Assembly (NCBI GenBank): GCA_027318915.1
Contig: DAHVOH010000006.1
Coordinates: 3,594-67,593 of the forward strand
From: Clostridiales bacterium
GTDB lineage: Bacteria; Bacillota_E; Sulfobacillia; Sulfobacillales; JAIMBI01
Reading direction: 5' to 3'
Length of the DNA: 64,000 bases
Each line of letters begins with the position of its first letter. Positions within the stretch are counted from its first letter, which is position 1. This document shows positions 9,709-19,355 of this stretch, piece by piece. The translations under genes and the position numbers were made by a program. Under the pieces are notes generated by a model. That model made no database searches and had not been told where the DNA came from. It was given only the letters and a program-made list of their open reading frames with translations.

Positions 9709-10308
9709 ATGGCGCAGGCGTGCAAGCGGGGCCTGGATGTGGTTGTGGCCGCTCTGGGCTTGGTGCTGCTGTCCCCGCTGTGGGCCTACATCGCTTGGCG
9801 CATTCGCCGTGATTCCCCCGGCCCCGTTCTCTACCGGCAGGTGCGGGTGGGCCAGGGCGGGCGTCTTTTTCGCATTGTCAAGTTTCGGACCATGGTCCCG
9901 GACGCCGACCGAAACTGGCGCGCACCCGAATCGTCCCGCGACTTGTCTCAGTTTTATTTTCAGGACGAAGACGATGCCCGCATCACGTCGGTTGGCCGCT
10001 GGCTTCGGCGCACCTCCTTGGACGAGTTGCCCAACCTGTGGAATGTCTTGGTGGGTGAGATGTCGTTGGTGGGCCCGCGGCCGGAAGTGCCGGAAATTGT
10101 TGCGCTCTACGACGAGACGATGAAAGAGCGCCTCCGGGTCAAGCCCGGCTTGACCGGACTCGCGCAAGTGTCCGGCCGCGGTCTGCTGTCTACGGCCGAG
10201 TCCATCGCCTACGACTTGGAATACTGCCGTCGATGGTCGCTGGCCGAAGACCTCCGTATTTTGTGCCGCACCGTGGGTGTGGTGAGCGAACGCCGCGGCG
10301 CCCTTTGA
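9709..10308 (+). CDS. initiating phosphoglycosyl transferase (PglC/bacterial sugar transferase)
   Basis: 199 residues: a short Lys/Arg-flanked re-entrant hydrophobic segment (about 9-32) followed by the catalytic domain with FRTM, SLDELPNLWNV, SLVGPRPEV and a closing YDLEYCRRW motif. These monotopic enzymes move a sugar-1-phosphate from UDP-sugar to undecaprenyl phosphate and start glycan assembly on the inner membrane face. The short form without the WcaJ N-terminus is typical of PglC, which uses bacillosamine-type sugars; this fits the dehydratase and 4-aminotransferase in the same operon. Ribosome site CGGAGGG at 9696-9702. It is the last gene of the operon. Confidence 0.87.
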   Translation: MAQACKRGLDVVVAALGLVLLSPLWAYIAWRIRRDSPGPVLYRQVRVGQGGRLFRIVKFRTMVPDADRNWRAPESSRDLSQFYFQDEDDARITSVGRWLRRTSLDELPNLWNVLVGEMSLVGPRPEVPEIVALYDETMKERLRVKPGLTGLAQVSGRGLLSTAESIAYDLEYCRRWSLAEDLRILCRTVGVVSERRGAL

Positions 10309-10517
10309 TCCGCGTCCCGCCCGGATTTTTACCCGTTGCCGGTGATGTTCTCGGGCGTCGGGCGAGTTCGTGGCCGACGGGAACTCCATTCGCGCCGAGA
10401 TGTCGGCGTCGGGAGCCCCAACGAGCGAGCGATGCGGACACCGGGCCGGCTCGGCCACGTCCGGATTCCGAGAACGGGGGCGGCCCAAGCGAGCCGCTTC
10501 GGCCGCATTTCTGCCTG

Positions 10518-10526
10518 TGCTATTGT
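10518..10526 (+). promoter_or_regulatory. candidate extended -10 box upstream of the MFS-kinase gene
   Basis: TGCTATTGT matches the extended -10 form seen elsewhere in this window and lies 160 bases before the start codon. Apart from it, the 377-base gap from 10309 to 10685 holds no gene I recognise. Confidence 0.4.
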
Positions 10527-10685
10527 GAGGGCGGATAGGCGTCGGGGGGTTTGAGAGCCGCGGTCGGGAGCGTCACCCGCGGCAAGCCCCCAGGCGCGAT
10601 GGGCGGGCCGGTCGGCTTGGAGTCTCGGGGCCGGAGCCCGCGCCATAGCGTCCTCGACCGGTTTTCCAGGCGGAGGGGTGAGTCG

Positions 10686-13061
10686 ATGCGACCGGCGGTC
10701 ACGCCCCCGGGTGTCGGGTACAAATGGGTCGCGCTGTCCAACACGACGCTCGGGGTGTTGATGGCGATGATCAACTCCTCGATTGTCCTCATCGCCATGC
10801 CCGACATCTTCCGCGGCATTCATTTGAACCCGCTCCTGCCGCAGAACGCCAGTTATCTTCTGTGGATGATGATGGGGTACATGGTGGTCACTGCGGTGCT
10901 GGTGGTGACGCTGGGCCGCTTGGGTGACATGTATGGCCGCGTCCGCATGTACAATTTGGGCTTCGTCGTGTTCACCGTGGGCTCCATTTTGCTGTGGCTC
11001 ACGTGGAGCCAGGGCACGGCGGGCGCCCTGGAATTGATCGGATTCCGCGTAGTGCAGGGAGTGGGGGGCGCCCTGCTCATGGCCAACTCAGCGGCCATCC
11101 TCACCGACGCCTTTCCCACCAACGAGCGCGGCATGGCGCTCGGCATCAACAGCGTCGCCGCCATCGCCGGCTCATTTCTCGGCTTGGTGATTGGCGGTCT
11201 GGTCGCCTCGACCGACTGGCGCTTGGTGTTCCTGGTCTCCGTGCCCTTCGGCCTGTTCGGCACCGTCTGGGCGTATCTCAAACTGCGGGAAATAAGTCCG
11301 CCGCATCCAGCCCGTCTCGACTGGGGGGGCAATCTCACCTTCGGCCTCGGTCTCATCCTCATCCTGGTGGGCATCACCTACGGGATTCAACCGAGTGGCG
11401 GCCACGCCATGGGTTGGACGTCAGTGCCCGTCCTCGGAGAGTTGGCGGCCGGCTTGACCCTGCTCGGGCTGTTCGTGGTCATTGAGCGGCGCGTGTCCGA
11501 TCCCCTGTTTCACCTGACCCTGTTTCGCATCCGAGCGTTTTCCGCCGGCAATCTGGCCGGATTCTTGGCGGCCATCGGGCGCGGCGGGCTGATGTTCATG
11601 CTGATCATCTGGCTGCAAGGAATATGGTTGCCGCTGCACGGCTTCTCCTTTGCCGTGACGCCCCTCTGGGCCGCCGTGTATATGCTGCCGCTCACCTGGG
11701 GGTTCCTCGTCGCCGGCCCTATTTCGGGGATTTTATCGGATCGATTCGGGGCACGACCCTTTGCCACGGTCGGCATGTTGGCCGCGGCGGCGACATTCGG
11801 GCTGCTGATGACGCTGCCGGCCAACTTTTCGTACTGGCCGTTTGCGGCGCTGCTGTTTGCCAACGGACTCAGCATGGGCCTGTTCAGCGCCCCCAACACG
11901 GCGGCCATCATGAACAGCGTTCCCGCCGCCGAGCGCGGGGCCGCCTCCGGGATGCGGGCCACGTTCCAGAACACGGGCATGACCCTCTCCATCGGCCTCT
12001 TCTTCAGCCTCATGATTGTCGGCCTGTCGGCGTCGCTGCCGCACACACTGGTGGACGGCCTGACGCGGGCCGGATTGCCGGTGGCCGCCGCCGACCGGGT
12101 GGCCCGTCTGCCGGCCGTCTCGACGCTGTTTGCCGCGTTCTTGGGCGACAATCCGATGAAGATCCTGTTGGGCCCGCAGCTGGCGCATCTGTCCCCGGCG
12201 GCGGCCCGGTACCTGGTGGGCCGGTCTTTCTTTCCCGACCTCATCTCCCGGCCGTTTATTCACGGCATGCGCCTGGCCTTCCTGTTCGCCGCCGGGATGA
12301 CCCTCTTTGCCGCCGTCGCCTCATGGATGCGGGGCGGGCGCTACGTGCCCGAAGAGCAGGGGATCCGGGCGGTGGGGTCGGAGACGGCGGTGTGGGCTCC
12401 GGTGGTGACGATTTCCGCCGAGTACGGGACCGAGGGGAGTGTGGTTGCCCCCCAAGTGGCGGCCGCCCTCGGGGTCCCATTCTTGGACCGCGCCATCTCC
12501 GTGGAGTCGGCCGAGGCGGTGGCGCAAGCTCTTGGGACGGCGGAGTTGAAGGCGGCTCGCAATCGCAGCGAGATTGGACGGGTGTTCGCCGCCAGCGCGC
12601 GCCTGCTGGCCCTGTCCGGCATGGACGCACCCAACACGACCCGGCTCGACGATCCGGGTGAACGGCTCCGTGCGGCCAGTGAGGCCGTCATCCGTCATGT
12701 GGCGATGACGACGGGCGGCGTGATCCTGGGTCGGGGCGGCGCTCTCGTGCTGCGAGATTGGCCGACCGCGCTCCATGTGCGCTTGACGGCGCCCCAGCCC
12801 GAGCGCCTCCGTTACGCGATGAAGCGGCGTGAACAAGACGAGTTGAGCACATATCAGCAGATGAAGGCCTCGGATCGCGCACGGCTCGCCTATGTGCAGT
12901 ATTTCTACCAGGCCGATGCCCGGGATCCTCGCCACTACCACCTCGTGCTCAACGCCGCTCGCGTGCCGGCCGACGTGGCCGTCGGCATCATCGTGGCGGC
13001 GGCTCGTCAATGGCTGGAGCGCGCGCGCACTGATGGCGGCGCCCGGTCGCCGGCCGACTGA
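10686..13061 (+). CDS. DHA2-type MFS transporter fused to a cytidylate-kinase-like domain
   Basis: 791 residues. Residues 1 to about 545 are a 14-helix drug:H+ antiporter of the EmrB/QacA type, with LGRLGDMYGRVR in loop 2-3. From about 573 the chain switches to a soluble domain with VTISAEYGTEGS, LDRAIS and VILGRGGALVLRD, which matches the cytidylate-kinase-like family PF13189 by pattern. That family normally reads ISREYGSGG and lacks the classical P-loop lysine, as here. The start is ATG 10686 behind GGAGGGG (10672-10678); the upstream in-frame extension has no protein character. The fusion is continuous in one frame, so it is not an artefact of adjacent genes. The kinase-like part would face the cytoplasm and might sense or modify a nucleotide; its activity is unknown. 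Confidence 0.85.
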   Translation: MRPAVTPPGVGYKWVALSNTTLGVLMAMINSSIVLIAMPDIFRGIHLNPLLPQNASYLLWMMMGYMVVTAVLVVTLGRLGDMYGRVRMYNLGFVVFTVGSILLWLTWSQGTAGALELIGFRVVQGVGGALLMANSAAILTDAFPTNERGMALGINSVAAIAGSFLGLVIGGLVASTDWRLVFLVSVPFGLFGTVWAYLKLREISPPHPARLDWGGNLTFGLGLILILVGITYGIQPSGGHAMGWTSVPVLGELAAGLTLLGLFVVIERRVSDPLFHLTLFRIRAFSAGNLAGFLAAIGRGGLMFMLIIWLQGIWLPLHGFSFAVTPLWAAVYMLPLTWGFLVAGPISGILSDRFGARPFATVGMLAAAATFGLLMTLPANFSYWPFAALLFANGLSMGLFSAPNTAAIMNSVPAAERGAASGMRATFQNTGMTLSIGLFFSLMIVGLSASLPHTLVDGLTRAGLPVAAADRVARLPAVSTLFAAFLGDNPMKILLGPQLAHLSPAAARYLVGRSFFPDLISRPFIHGMRLAFLFAAGMTLFAAVASWMRGGRYVPEEQGIRAVGSETAVWAPVVTISAEYGTEGSVVAPQVAAALGVPFLDRAISVESAEAVAQALGTAELKAARNRSEIGRVFAASARLLALSGMDAPNTTRLDDPGERLRAASEAVIRHVAMTTGGVILGRGGALVLRDWPTALHVRLTAPQPERLRYAMKRREQDELSTYQQMKASDRARLAYVQYFYQADARDPRHYHLVLNAARVPADVAVGIIVAAARQWLERARTDGGARSPAD

Positions 13062-13518
13062 TTCGGCGCCGATTCGTGCGACAACCGTCGGGGAGAGGCC
13101 GCAAGGACCCGCAAGCGGTTTGTCCGGGGCTCTTGGCGAGGCTCATCATGAGCCCGAGCCCGTCGTATCGGAGAGGCCCATCGGATCGGTGGCCGGATGA
13201 ACGTCGGGCCGCCCCGAGGGGGCCGGCGACCTCTGGCATGCCGTAGAGTCTGCACCGGGTTGAACCCGCCGGTTTTCGCCCTGTTTGGTGTGGCCGGGAG
13301 GGGTACCCTCCCCGTTGGGCCGGGTGACGCCGGCCGGTCGGCCGGCCATATCGGCTCGAAGGGATGGCGGGTGTCCTCATGCGTGCAATGATGCAAGAGT
13401 GGCAGTATTGTATGTTCTGTGGTAGGCTCACGTACGAAGGGGATGCCGGGCGGCCGTCGGCCGGATCATCCGGCGGGGCGTGTGTCTGACGCACCGAGCG
13501 AGACGAGGGGGCACGATC
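13062..13518 (+). other. intergenic region without recognisable gene
   Basis: 457 bases between the MFS-kinase and ABC exporter genes. Small frames here have no protein character. An AT-richer patch at 13381-13425 contains TATTGT and TATGTT and is the likely promoter area, but no clear -35/-10 pair can be defined. Confidence 0.4.
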
Positions 13519-15390
13519 ATGGGAATGATGTCGGGCGGCATGGCGGGTATGCACGCCGTCTTTGCGCAACGACGAGCCGAAGAGTTCTTGGCCGACGGCC
13601 GTCCCACCTGGGCGACGGCGCGGCGGCTGTGGCGAATGCTGGCGGCCCACCGCCGGGCGTTGGCGGCGGCGCTGGCGTTCACCGTCCTGGGCGTTGTGCT
13701 GGGCTTGATTCCGCCACTCCTCATGCGGGCCATCATCGACCAAGCCATTGCTCACAAAAACATGCGCCAGTTGGTGTGGCTGGCGGGCGGGCTTCTCCTG
13801 ATACCGGCCACGGGCGCCATTGTGTCGGTGGGGCAGAGCTACTTGAACGCGGTGGTGTCGCAGTCCTTGATCCATGATCTGCGCACGGCGCTTTATGACC
13901 ATGGACAGCGCCTGGGCATTCGGTTTTTCACGAAGACGCCCGCCGGCCAAATCCACTCGAGGCTTGTCAATGATCTCAACGCGGTGCAGGGCGTCTTGAA
14001 TCAAACCTTGACCGGCCTCTTCGTCAACCTCCTCACCATCACCCTGACCCTGACCATCATGTTCGTCATCAATTGGCCGCTGGCGGTCCTGGCCACCTTG
14101 GTGCTGCCGGCCTTCGTGTTTCCGGTCATGGCGTTTGGCCGGCGCAGTTACGATGCCATGGGGCGGACGCAGGAGGCTTTGGCGAAGGTGACTGCCCATC
14201 TCGAAGAGACCCTGACACTTTCGGGCACCATCGTGGTGCGAAGCTTCGGGGCTCGGCCCCGGGAGGCCGTCCGGTTCCGGGCGCTCAGCGCGGAGGTGCG
14301 CGACCGCCAGGTGCGGCAGAGCATGGTTGGCCAGTGGCTCATGATGGTGGTGCGGACGCTCTCGGCGGTGGGTCCCGCGCTTCTGTACGGATACGGCGGT
14401 TACCTGATCATCCACAATCGCCTGGAATTGGGGACGGTGGTGGCATTTGCCACGTACTTGGTGCAGCTGTATGGCCCGGCGTCCGCGCTGGCGGGCGCCA
14501 ACAGCACGCTCATGGGCGGGCTGGCCCTGTTCGACCGCGTTTTTCGGTTCCTTGACCTGCCGGTCGATGTGCCGGAGCCTGCCGTGCCGGCGTCGTTGCC
14601 CGAGTCGGCCCTCGATGCCCCCGCCGCGGTTGCCTTTCAAGATGTTCGGTTTTCCTACCAGCCCAACGAAGAGATTCTCCACGGGATCTCCTTTGTGGCT
14701 GAGCCTGCCCAGCTCACCGCCATCGTGGGGCCGAGCGGCGCGGGGAAAAGCACGATTCTGGCTCTGGGCGCTCGGTTCTATGACCCCGATTCCGGCGTCG
14801 TGAGTGTGGGCGGCGTCTCGCTGGCCAGCCTGCGGGACGCCGATCTCCGCCGGCTGATGGGGGTGGTGACTCAGGAACTGTTCCTGTTTCACACCACGCT
14901 GGCCGAGAACATCCGCTACGGGCGGCCCGATGCTTCGGGGGACGACGTCCTTAGGGCTGTCGCGGCGGCGCAACTGACGGACTTGGTGTCGACCCTGCCT
15001 CAGGGCCTGGAAACGGTCGTGGGAGAACGGGGCTATCGGTTGTCGGGGGGTGAGAAACAACGGGTGGCCATTGCGCGGGCGATTTTGCAAAATCCCCGGG
15101 TGCTGTGGCTGGATGAGGCGACCAGCTCGCTCGACAGCCACGCGGAGCGTTTGATTCAGGAGGCCCTCGCCCGCCTGTTTCGAGGTCGCACGGTCGTGGC
15201 CATTGCCCACCGACTCTCGACCGTGCTGGCGGCGGACCAGATTCTGGTGGTTGACCACGGAACGATTGTCGAGCGGGGCCGGCATGCCGAACTCTTGGCG
15301 GCGGACGGGCTGTATGCACGACTGTACCATGAGCAGTTTGATCCCGGTCTTCAGTCGACGCCGGAGAGTCTGGCGGCGTCCGCGGGCTAG
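13519..15390 (+). CDS. ABC exporter, fused permease and ATPase (MsbA/LmrA type)
   Basis: 623 residues: six transmembrane helices (about 45-330), then one ATPase domain with Walker A GPSGAGKST, signature LSGGEKQR and Walker B VLWLDEATSSLD, closed by the H-loop IAHRLSTV. Such half-transporters act as homodimers or heterodimers exporting lipids, drugs or peptides. No partner half-gene is adjacent, so a homodimer is likely. ATG 13519 has GAGGGGG at 13505-13511. The N-terminus before the first helix is Met/Gly-rich and about 45 residues long. Substrate unknown. Confidence 0.9.
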   Translation: MGMMSGGMAGMHAVFAQRRAEEFLADGRPTWATARRLWRMLAAHRRALAAALAFTVLGVVLGLIPPLLMRAIIDQAIAHKNMRQLVWLAGGLLLIPATGAIVSVGQSYLNAVVSQSLIHDLRTALYDHGQRLGIRFFTKTPAGQIHSRLVNDLNAVQGVLNQTLTGLFVNLLTITLTLTIMFVINWPLAVLATLVLPAFVFPVMAFGRRSYDAMGRTQEALAKVTAHLEETLTLSGTIVVRSFGARPREAVRFRALSAEVRDRQVRQSMVGQWLMMVVRTLSAVGPALLYGYGGYLIIHNRLELGTVVAFATYLVQLYGPASALAGANSTLMGGLALFDRVFRFLDLPVDVPEPAVPASLPESALDAPAAVAFQDVRFSYQPNEEILHGISFVAEPAQLTAIVGPSGAGKSTILALGARFYDPDSGVVSVGGVSLASLRDADLRRLMGVVTQELFLFHTTLAENIRYGRPDASGDDVLRAVAAAQLTDLVSTLPQGLETVVGERGYRLSGGEKQRVAIARAILQNPRVLWLDEATSSLDSHAERLIQEALARLFRGRTVVAIAHRLSTVLAADQILVVDHGTIVERGRHAELLAADGLYARLYHEQFDPGLQSTPESLAASAG

Positions 15391-15653
15391 ACGGGGCGAC
15401 CGCCGGCCTGCCTGAGACGGTCCTTTCGGGGAAGGGTGAGACGGCCAAAGCCGTCCGGGAGCTCCCCGACTCCGGAACGGTGCGCCGCCACCGCCTTGAT
15501 GACTTCTTGATAATGGGTTGCTAAGCTCCCGATGGTCGCGCGCAACCGTCGCCGCACGGGTTTGGGGATGCGCGCCGCCAACGGGAGGAGTGGAGGATTC
15601 TGCAGACGCCGACACCGGAGCTTGGCCGACGGTCCTGGCGGAACCGGCTGCCC

Positions 15654-17108
15654 ATGCCGCGGGTCACCCTGTTGGCCGTTGGAACCGGTCTGCTGCTGAC
15701 CGGGCTGACCTACTGGGTGATCCGATCCAATCAGCCGCCGCCGCCCCTGCGGTACGTGACGGTGCCGGTGCGCCGAAGCACCGTGACCCTCACCTACGCA
15801 GCGACCGGTGAGGTGGAGCCGACCAGCACCCAGAGCTACACCCTGCCGGATGCCTCGGCCAGCGTCACGAGCCTCGCGGTGTCGGTGGGACAGCAGGTCA
15901 AGCCGGGCCAACTGTTGGCACAGCTGGCCGACCCGAGTCTGCAATCGCAGTTGACGACCGCGCAGGCGGCGTTGCAGAAGGCCGAAGCCGTCCTGGCCGC
16001 GGCGGTCAGCCCCACCACCGGCGCGGCGGCAGACGCCGCCGTTCAGCAGGCCGAAGACAACGTGACGGTGGCCCAGGACACGCTGCACAGCGATCAAGCC
16101 CTTTTGGCGTCATTGACTCTTCGTGCCGTCAGCACCGGGGTCGTTCAGATTCTGGTGACGGTCGGGCAATCGGTGAGTGCGGGCCAAGCTCTGGCCACGC
16201 AGAACGGCGTCACCTATTCCAGTCCCGCGGCGGGCACGGTGGCCGCCATCGATGTCTCCTCCGGTGCCACGGTCAGCTCGTCCGCGGTTTTGATGCAAAT
16301 CAGCGATCCGGCGCTGACGGTCAAAGTGGCTCAGGATCAGAGTCAGTTGGCGGCCAGTCAAGCCGCCTTGGACAACGCGCTGGTCAACAACAGCCCGAGC
16401 GCCCTCAGCAGCGCCGCCGACCAAGACCAGGCCCTGGTCCAGGCCGATGAGGCGAACGTCAAAGCGCTGACCCAAGCGGTGGATGCCCTGACCATCACCG
16501 CGCCGTATGCGGGCGTGGTGACCGTGGCGCAGGCGGATCCGCCCGGGTTGGCACAGCCCGTCGTGGCGATTGCGTCCGATACCCGCGCCGTCACCATCCC
16601 CGTTCCGGAGACTTCCATTACGGATCTGCACGTGGGTCAAACCGTTTCCGCGACGCTGCCCGCGTATCCCGGCCATCCCTTGACCGGGCAGCTGAGCAGC
16701 ATTGACCCTGTGGCGACGTACACCAACGGCGTGGCGTCGTTTTCGGTGACGGCCACTCTGAACGGATGGCCGGGCTCCTCCTATTACGGCGTCAGCGCCA
16801 ACGTGACCATCGTCCTCCAACGTGTGCACGGCCAGCTCACCATACCGCTGGAGGCCCTGCGGACCCGGGCGGGTCACACGGTCGTGCTGGTGCCCAGTGG
16901 CCAGGGGACCAAAGCGGTTCCGGTGCAGGTGATCCTCGAAACGCCGACCAAGGTGGCCGTGCGAGCAGCCGGACTGCGCGTGGGGGAGCCGGTCGTGATT
17001 GCCGAGCCGGCGTCCACCAGCGGAAAGCTGAGCCTGAAGGCGCGGGGCCGCGCGGTGCACCGCGCCGGAGCGCGAAAGCGGGGAGCGCGGGGCGGAGGCA
17101 AGGCGTGA
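15654..17108 (+). CDS. membrane-fusion/adaptor protein of a MacAB-like exporter (HlyD family)
   Basis: 484 residues: an N-terminal membrane anchor (LLAVGTGLLLTGLTYWVI), a lipoyl half-motif near VSVGQQVKPGQLLAQL, an Ala/Gln-rich coiled-coil hairpin, a second lipoyl half (APYAGVVTVAQ) and a beta-barrel, ending in a Lys/Arg-rich tail. It would link the ATPase and permease encoded next to an extracellular conduit. The start is uncertain. ATG 15654 has no good ribosome site, while GGGAGGAGTGGAGG (15583-15596) precedes in-frame non-canonical ATT 15597 and CTG 15600, which would add a basic cytoplasmic extension of about 18 residues. Confidence 0.82.
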   Translation: MPRVTLLAVGTGLLLTGLTYWVIRSNQPPPPLRYVTVPVRRSTVTLTYAATGEVEPTSTQSYTLPDASASVTSLAVSVGQQVKPGQLLAQLADPSLQSQLTTAQAALQKAEAVLAAAVSPTTGAAADAAVQQAEDNVTVAQDTLHSDQALLASLTLRAVSTGVVQILVTVGQSVSAGQALATQNGVTYSSPAAGTVAAIDVSSGATVSSSAVLMQISDPALTVKVAQDQSQLAASQAALDNALVNNSPSALSSAADQDQALVQADEANVKALTQAVDALTITAPYAGVVTVAQADPPGLAQPVVAIASDTRAVTIPVPETSITDLHVGQTVSATLPAYPGHPLTGQLSSIDPVATYTNGVASFSVTATLNGWPGSSYYGVSANVTIVLQRVHGQLTIPLEALRTRAGHTVVLVPSGQGTKAVPVQVILETPTKVAVRAAGLRVGEPVVIAEPASTSGKLSLKARGRAVHRAGARKRGARGGGKA

Positions 17109-17800
17109 TCCGCGTGCGCGGTCTGGTGAAGGACTATCCGCTCGGGACGAGCACCTTTCGGGCCCTGCACCATTTGTCGTTTGACATCGAAGCGGGCGCC
17201 ATGGTGGCCATCACGGGCCAGTCAGGCTCGGGCAAAACCACGCTCATGAATGTCCTGGCCGGACTGGACATGCCGACGGCGGGCGAATATTGGCTGAACG
17301 GCCGCGAAGTGAGTCGCTTCGACCCGGTGACGTGGTCTCACGAGCGCAATCGCACCATCGGCTTCGTGTTCCAGAATTTCAACCTGATTCCGACGCTGAC
17401 GGCTGTGGCCAACGTGGAGCTGCCGCTCATCTACCGGCGCGTGTCTCCCCGCGCCCGCCGCGCCCGCGCCCGGGACATGCTGGCCGATATGGGACTCGGC
17501 GACCGTCTTCACCACTACCCGACCCAACTGTCCGGCGGCCAGCAGCAGCGCGTGGCCATCGCACGCGCCCTGGTGGGAGATCCGCCCCTGTTGCTGGCCG
17601 ACGAGCCCACCGGCAACCTCGACGCCGCCACGGGCCGCGAGATTCTCAACGTGCTGCAGGACCTGCATCGGCAAGGCCGCACCGTGGTGGTGGTGACCCA
17701 CTCCGCCGAGGTGGCGGCCGTGTGCGGGCGTGTGCTGCACATGCAGGACGGACGGCTGTTGGACGAACAGCGCGAGGAGGTTCCTCATGACGTGGTCTGA
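17105..17800 (+). CDS. MacB/LolD-type ABC transporter ATPase
   Basis: 231 residues. Walker [10 protein letters not shown], signature LSGGQQQR, Walker [13 protein letters not shown] and H-loop VVVTHS are all present. It belongs to the mechanotransmission type that pairs with FtsX-like permeases. GTG 17105 overlaps the adaptor stop as GTGA, with GGAGG a few bases before it, and the gene overlaps the permease by 14 bases. Confidence 0.9.
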   Translation: MIRVRGLVKDYPLGTSTFRALHHLSFDIEAGAMVAITGQSGSGKTTLMNVLAGLDMPTAGEYWLNGREVSRFDPVTWSHERNRTIGFVFQNFNLIPTLTAVANVELPLIYRRVSPRARRARARDMLADMGLGDRLHHYPTQLSGGQQQRVAIARALVGDPPLLLADEPTGNLDAATGREILNVLQDLHRQGRTVVVVTHSAEVAAVCGRVLHMQDGRLLDEQREEVPHDVV

Positions 17801-18953
17801 CGCGGTGCGGATGGCATGGCGAGGCATATGGGGCAACCGGCTCCGGGCGCTGTTGACCATGCTGGGCGTGGTCATCGGGGTGGCGGCCGTCATCATCCTG
17901 GTGGCCATCGGCAATGGCGCCTCCCGTGTGATCACGTCCCGCATCGAAACCTTGGGGACTAATCTGCTCTTTGTCAGCCCGGCGGCCGGCACCTCTTTTA
18001 CTCTCAGCCAAGTTCCCTACATTGAACAGACGGTGCCGATGGCGGAAAGGGTGGTGCCGGTCCTGGACTCCGCCGCCAAGATGACGGTGGGCACCACCAG
18101 TGTGGGGGTGCCGGTGGTGGGGACGACGCCCAGCTACGCGAGCCTCGGCGGCGTCAACCTGGCCACCGGGCGCTTCCTCACCACGGTGGACGGGCGCTTC
18201 AGCCGTCACGTGGTGGTGCTGGGCGCGAACGTGAGCCTCAACCTCTTTGGCCACAGCAATCCGGTCGGGCAGACGGTGGCTCTTTTAGGACAGCAGTTTC
18301 ATGTGATTGGCGTCTTGAATCCGGTCGGCCAAGGTCCCGGCACCAGTCAGGACAATGAGGTCTTCGTGCCGTTGTCGGTGGCGCAGTCTCTTTTGGGCTC
18401 CGACGCCATCAGCCTCATCATGGTGCAAACCCCCTCCCCCCAACAGGCCTCCCTGGCCACGGATCTGCTCACCAACCTGTACACTAATCTCTATGGGGGC
18501 CCCGGATCGGTGTCGATCGCGTCGGAAGATCAGGTGTTGGCGACACTGTCCGCCACCCGCCAGACGTTCACCGACCTCCTGGCCGGGACGGCGGGCATTT
18601 CGCTGCTGGTGGGCGGCATCGGCATCATGAACATCATGCTGGTGTCCGTCACCGAGCGGACGCGAGAGATCGGGATTCGAAGAGCCGTCGGCGCGGTGCC
18701 CGAAGACGTCGTGCTCCAATTCTTGCTGGAGTCGATGGGCATCAGCCTGGCCGGAGGCGTGATGGGAATCGGACTCGGCCTTGCCCTGCTGAGATTGGCT
18801 CCCCTCATATTGCACAGCCCGGCGGTGTTCTCCCCGACATCGGTGGTGCTGGCGTTTGTCTTCAGCACCCTCGTGGGTCTGGGCTTCGGACTGTATCCCG
18901 CCGTCCGGGCCTCGCGCCTGAATCCCATCGAGGCCCTGCGCTACACCGGTTAA
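17787..18953 (+). CDS. MacB/FtsX-like ABC permease
   Basis: 388 residues: helix 1 near residues 18-40 ([18 protein letters not shown]), a large extracytoplasmic domain rich in Thr/Ser/Val, and three C-terminal helices starting at [16 protein letters not shown], followed by the family motif [13 protein letters not shown]. Together with the preceding two genes it makes a complete three-component exporter; the substrate could be a lipopeptide or drug. ATG 17787 has GCGAGGAGG upstream. Confidence 0.9.
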   Translation: MTWSDAVRMAWRGIWGNRLRALLTMLGVVIGVAAVIILVAIGNGASRVITSRIETLGTNLLFVSPAAGTSFTLSQVPYIEQTVPMAERVVPVLDSAAKMTVGTTSVGVPVVGTTPSYASLGGVNLATGRFLTTVDGRFSRHVVVLGANVSLNLFGHSNPVGQTVALLGQQFHVIGVLNPVGQGPGTSQDNEVFVPLSVAQSLLGSDAISLIMVQTPSPQQASLATDLLTNLYTNLYGGPGSVSIASEDQVLATLSATRQTFTDLLAGTAGISLLVGGIGIMNIMLVSVTERTREIGIRRAVGAVPEDVVLQFLLESMGISLAGGVMGIGLGLALLRLAPLILHSPAVFSPTSVVLAFVFSTLVGLGFGLYPAVRASRLNPIEALRYTG

Positions 18954-18973
18954 CGCCGCGCGGCGAGCCTGCG

Positions 18974-18986
18974 TGGGGACTCCCCA
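18974..18986 (+). terminator. small hairpin after the permease gene
   Basis: TGGGG-ACT-CCCCA forms a five-base-pair stem 20 bases past the stop codon, followed by AAAC and not a T run. The same GGGGACTCCCCA core follows the other MacB-like permease at 51493. It could be a weak terminator or a small repeat. The remaining gap to 19276 shows no gene. Confidence 0.3.
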
Positions 18987-19276
18987 AACACCATCTCACG
19001 GCGTCCATGCCCTCTGGCCGCCGACAGTCCGGGGCGGCTCTCCGTCCCGGGGGACCACGATTGGGCGGACGGGCCGGCCTCGACAGGTGCCGGGGCGCTC
19101 TCACGGATGCCCCGACAGGCATGGGCAGCCTGGGCGTCCTCTCCCGGCGGCGCCTCGCCACACGCGGCGGGGACCCTTGCGGTGGCGGCCTGCCGCGACC
19201 CTGCGATCCGCGGCCGGGATGCCCGGCGCCATCTGTATGCTCCGGCTCGCGTCCCGAGAGCCCTTGCTTCGGACCG

Positions 19277-19305
19277 ATGACGGGGGAACGGGACTACGTT
19301 ATAAT
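19277..19305 (+). promoter_or_regulatory. rubrerythrin promoter with a half-site of a PerR box
   Basis: ATGACG (19277-19282, four of six matches to TTGACA), a 17-base spacer and TATAAT (19300-19305) form a good housekeeping promoter. TTATAAT at 19299-19305 equals one perfect half of the Bacillus PerR box, but the other half is poor. A perR-like gene lies 2.5 kb downstream. Confidence 0.6.
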
Positions 19306-19319
19306 CCATCTCAGATAAG

Positions 19320-19333
19320 AGCCGTTTACGGCT
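19320..19333. promoter_or_regulatory. inverted repeat just downstream of the rubrerythrin -10
   Basis: AGCCGT-TT-ACGGCT is a perfect six-base inverted repeat about 15 bases after the -10 box, a position where a repressor would block transcription or a small mRNA hairpin would form. Confidence 0.35.
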
Positions 19334-19355
19334 AAAGACTAAGGGGGCCCAACGC

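Noticed and set aside
12988..15615. 875-codon open frame on the minus strand
   Set aside because: It lies opposite the ABC exporter whose Walker motifs are intact; composition is Arg/Gln/Gly/Pro as expected for an antisense frame in high-GC DNA.
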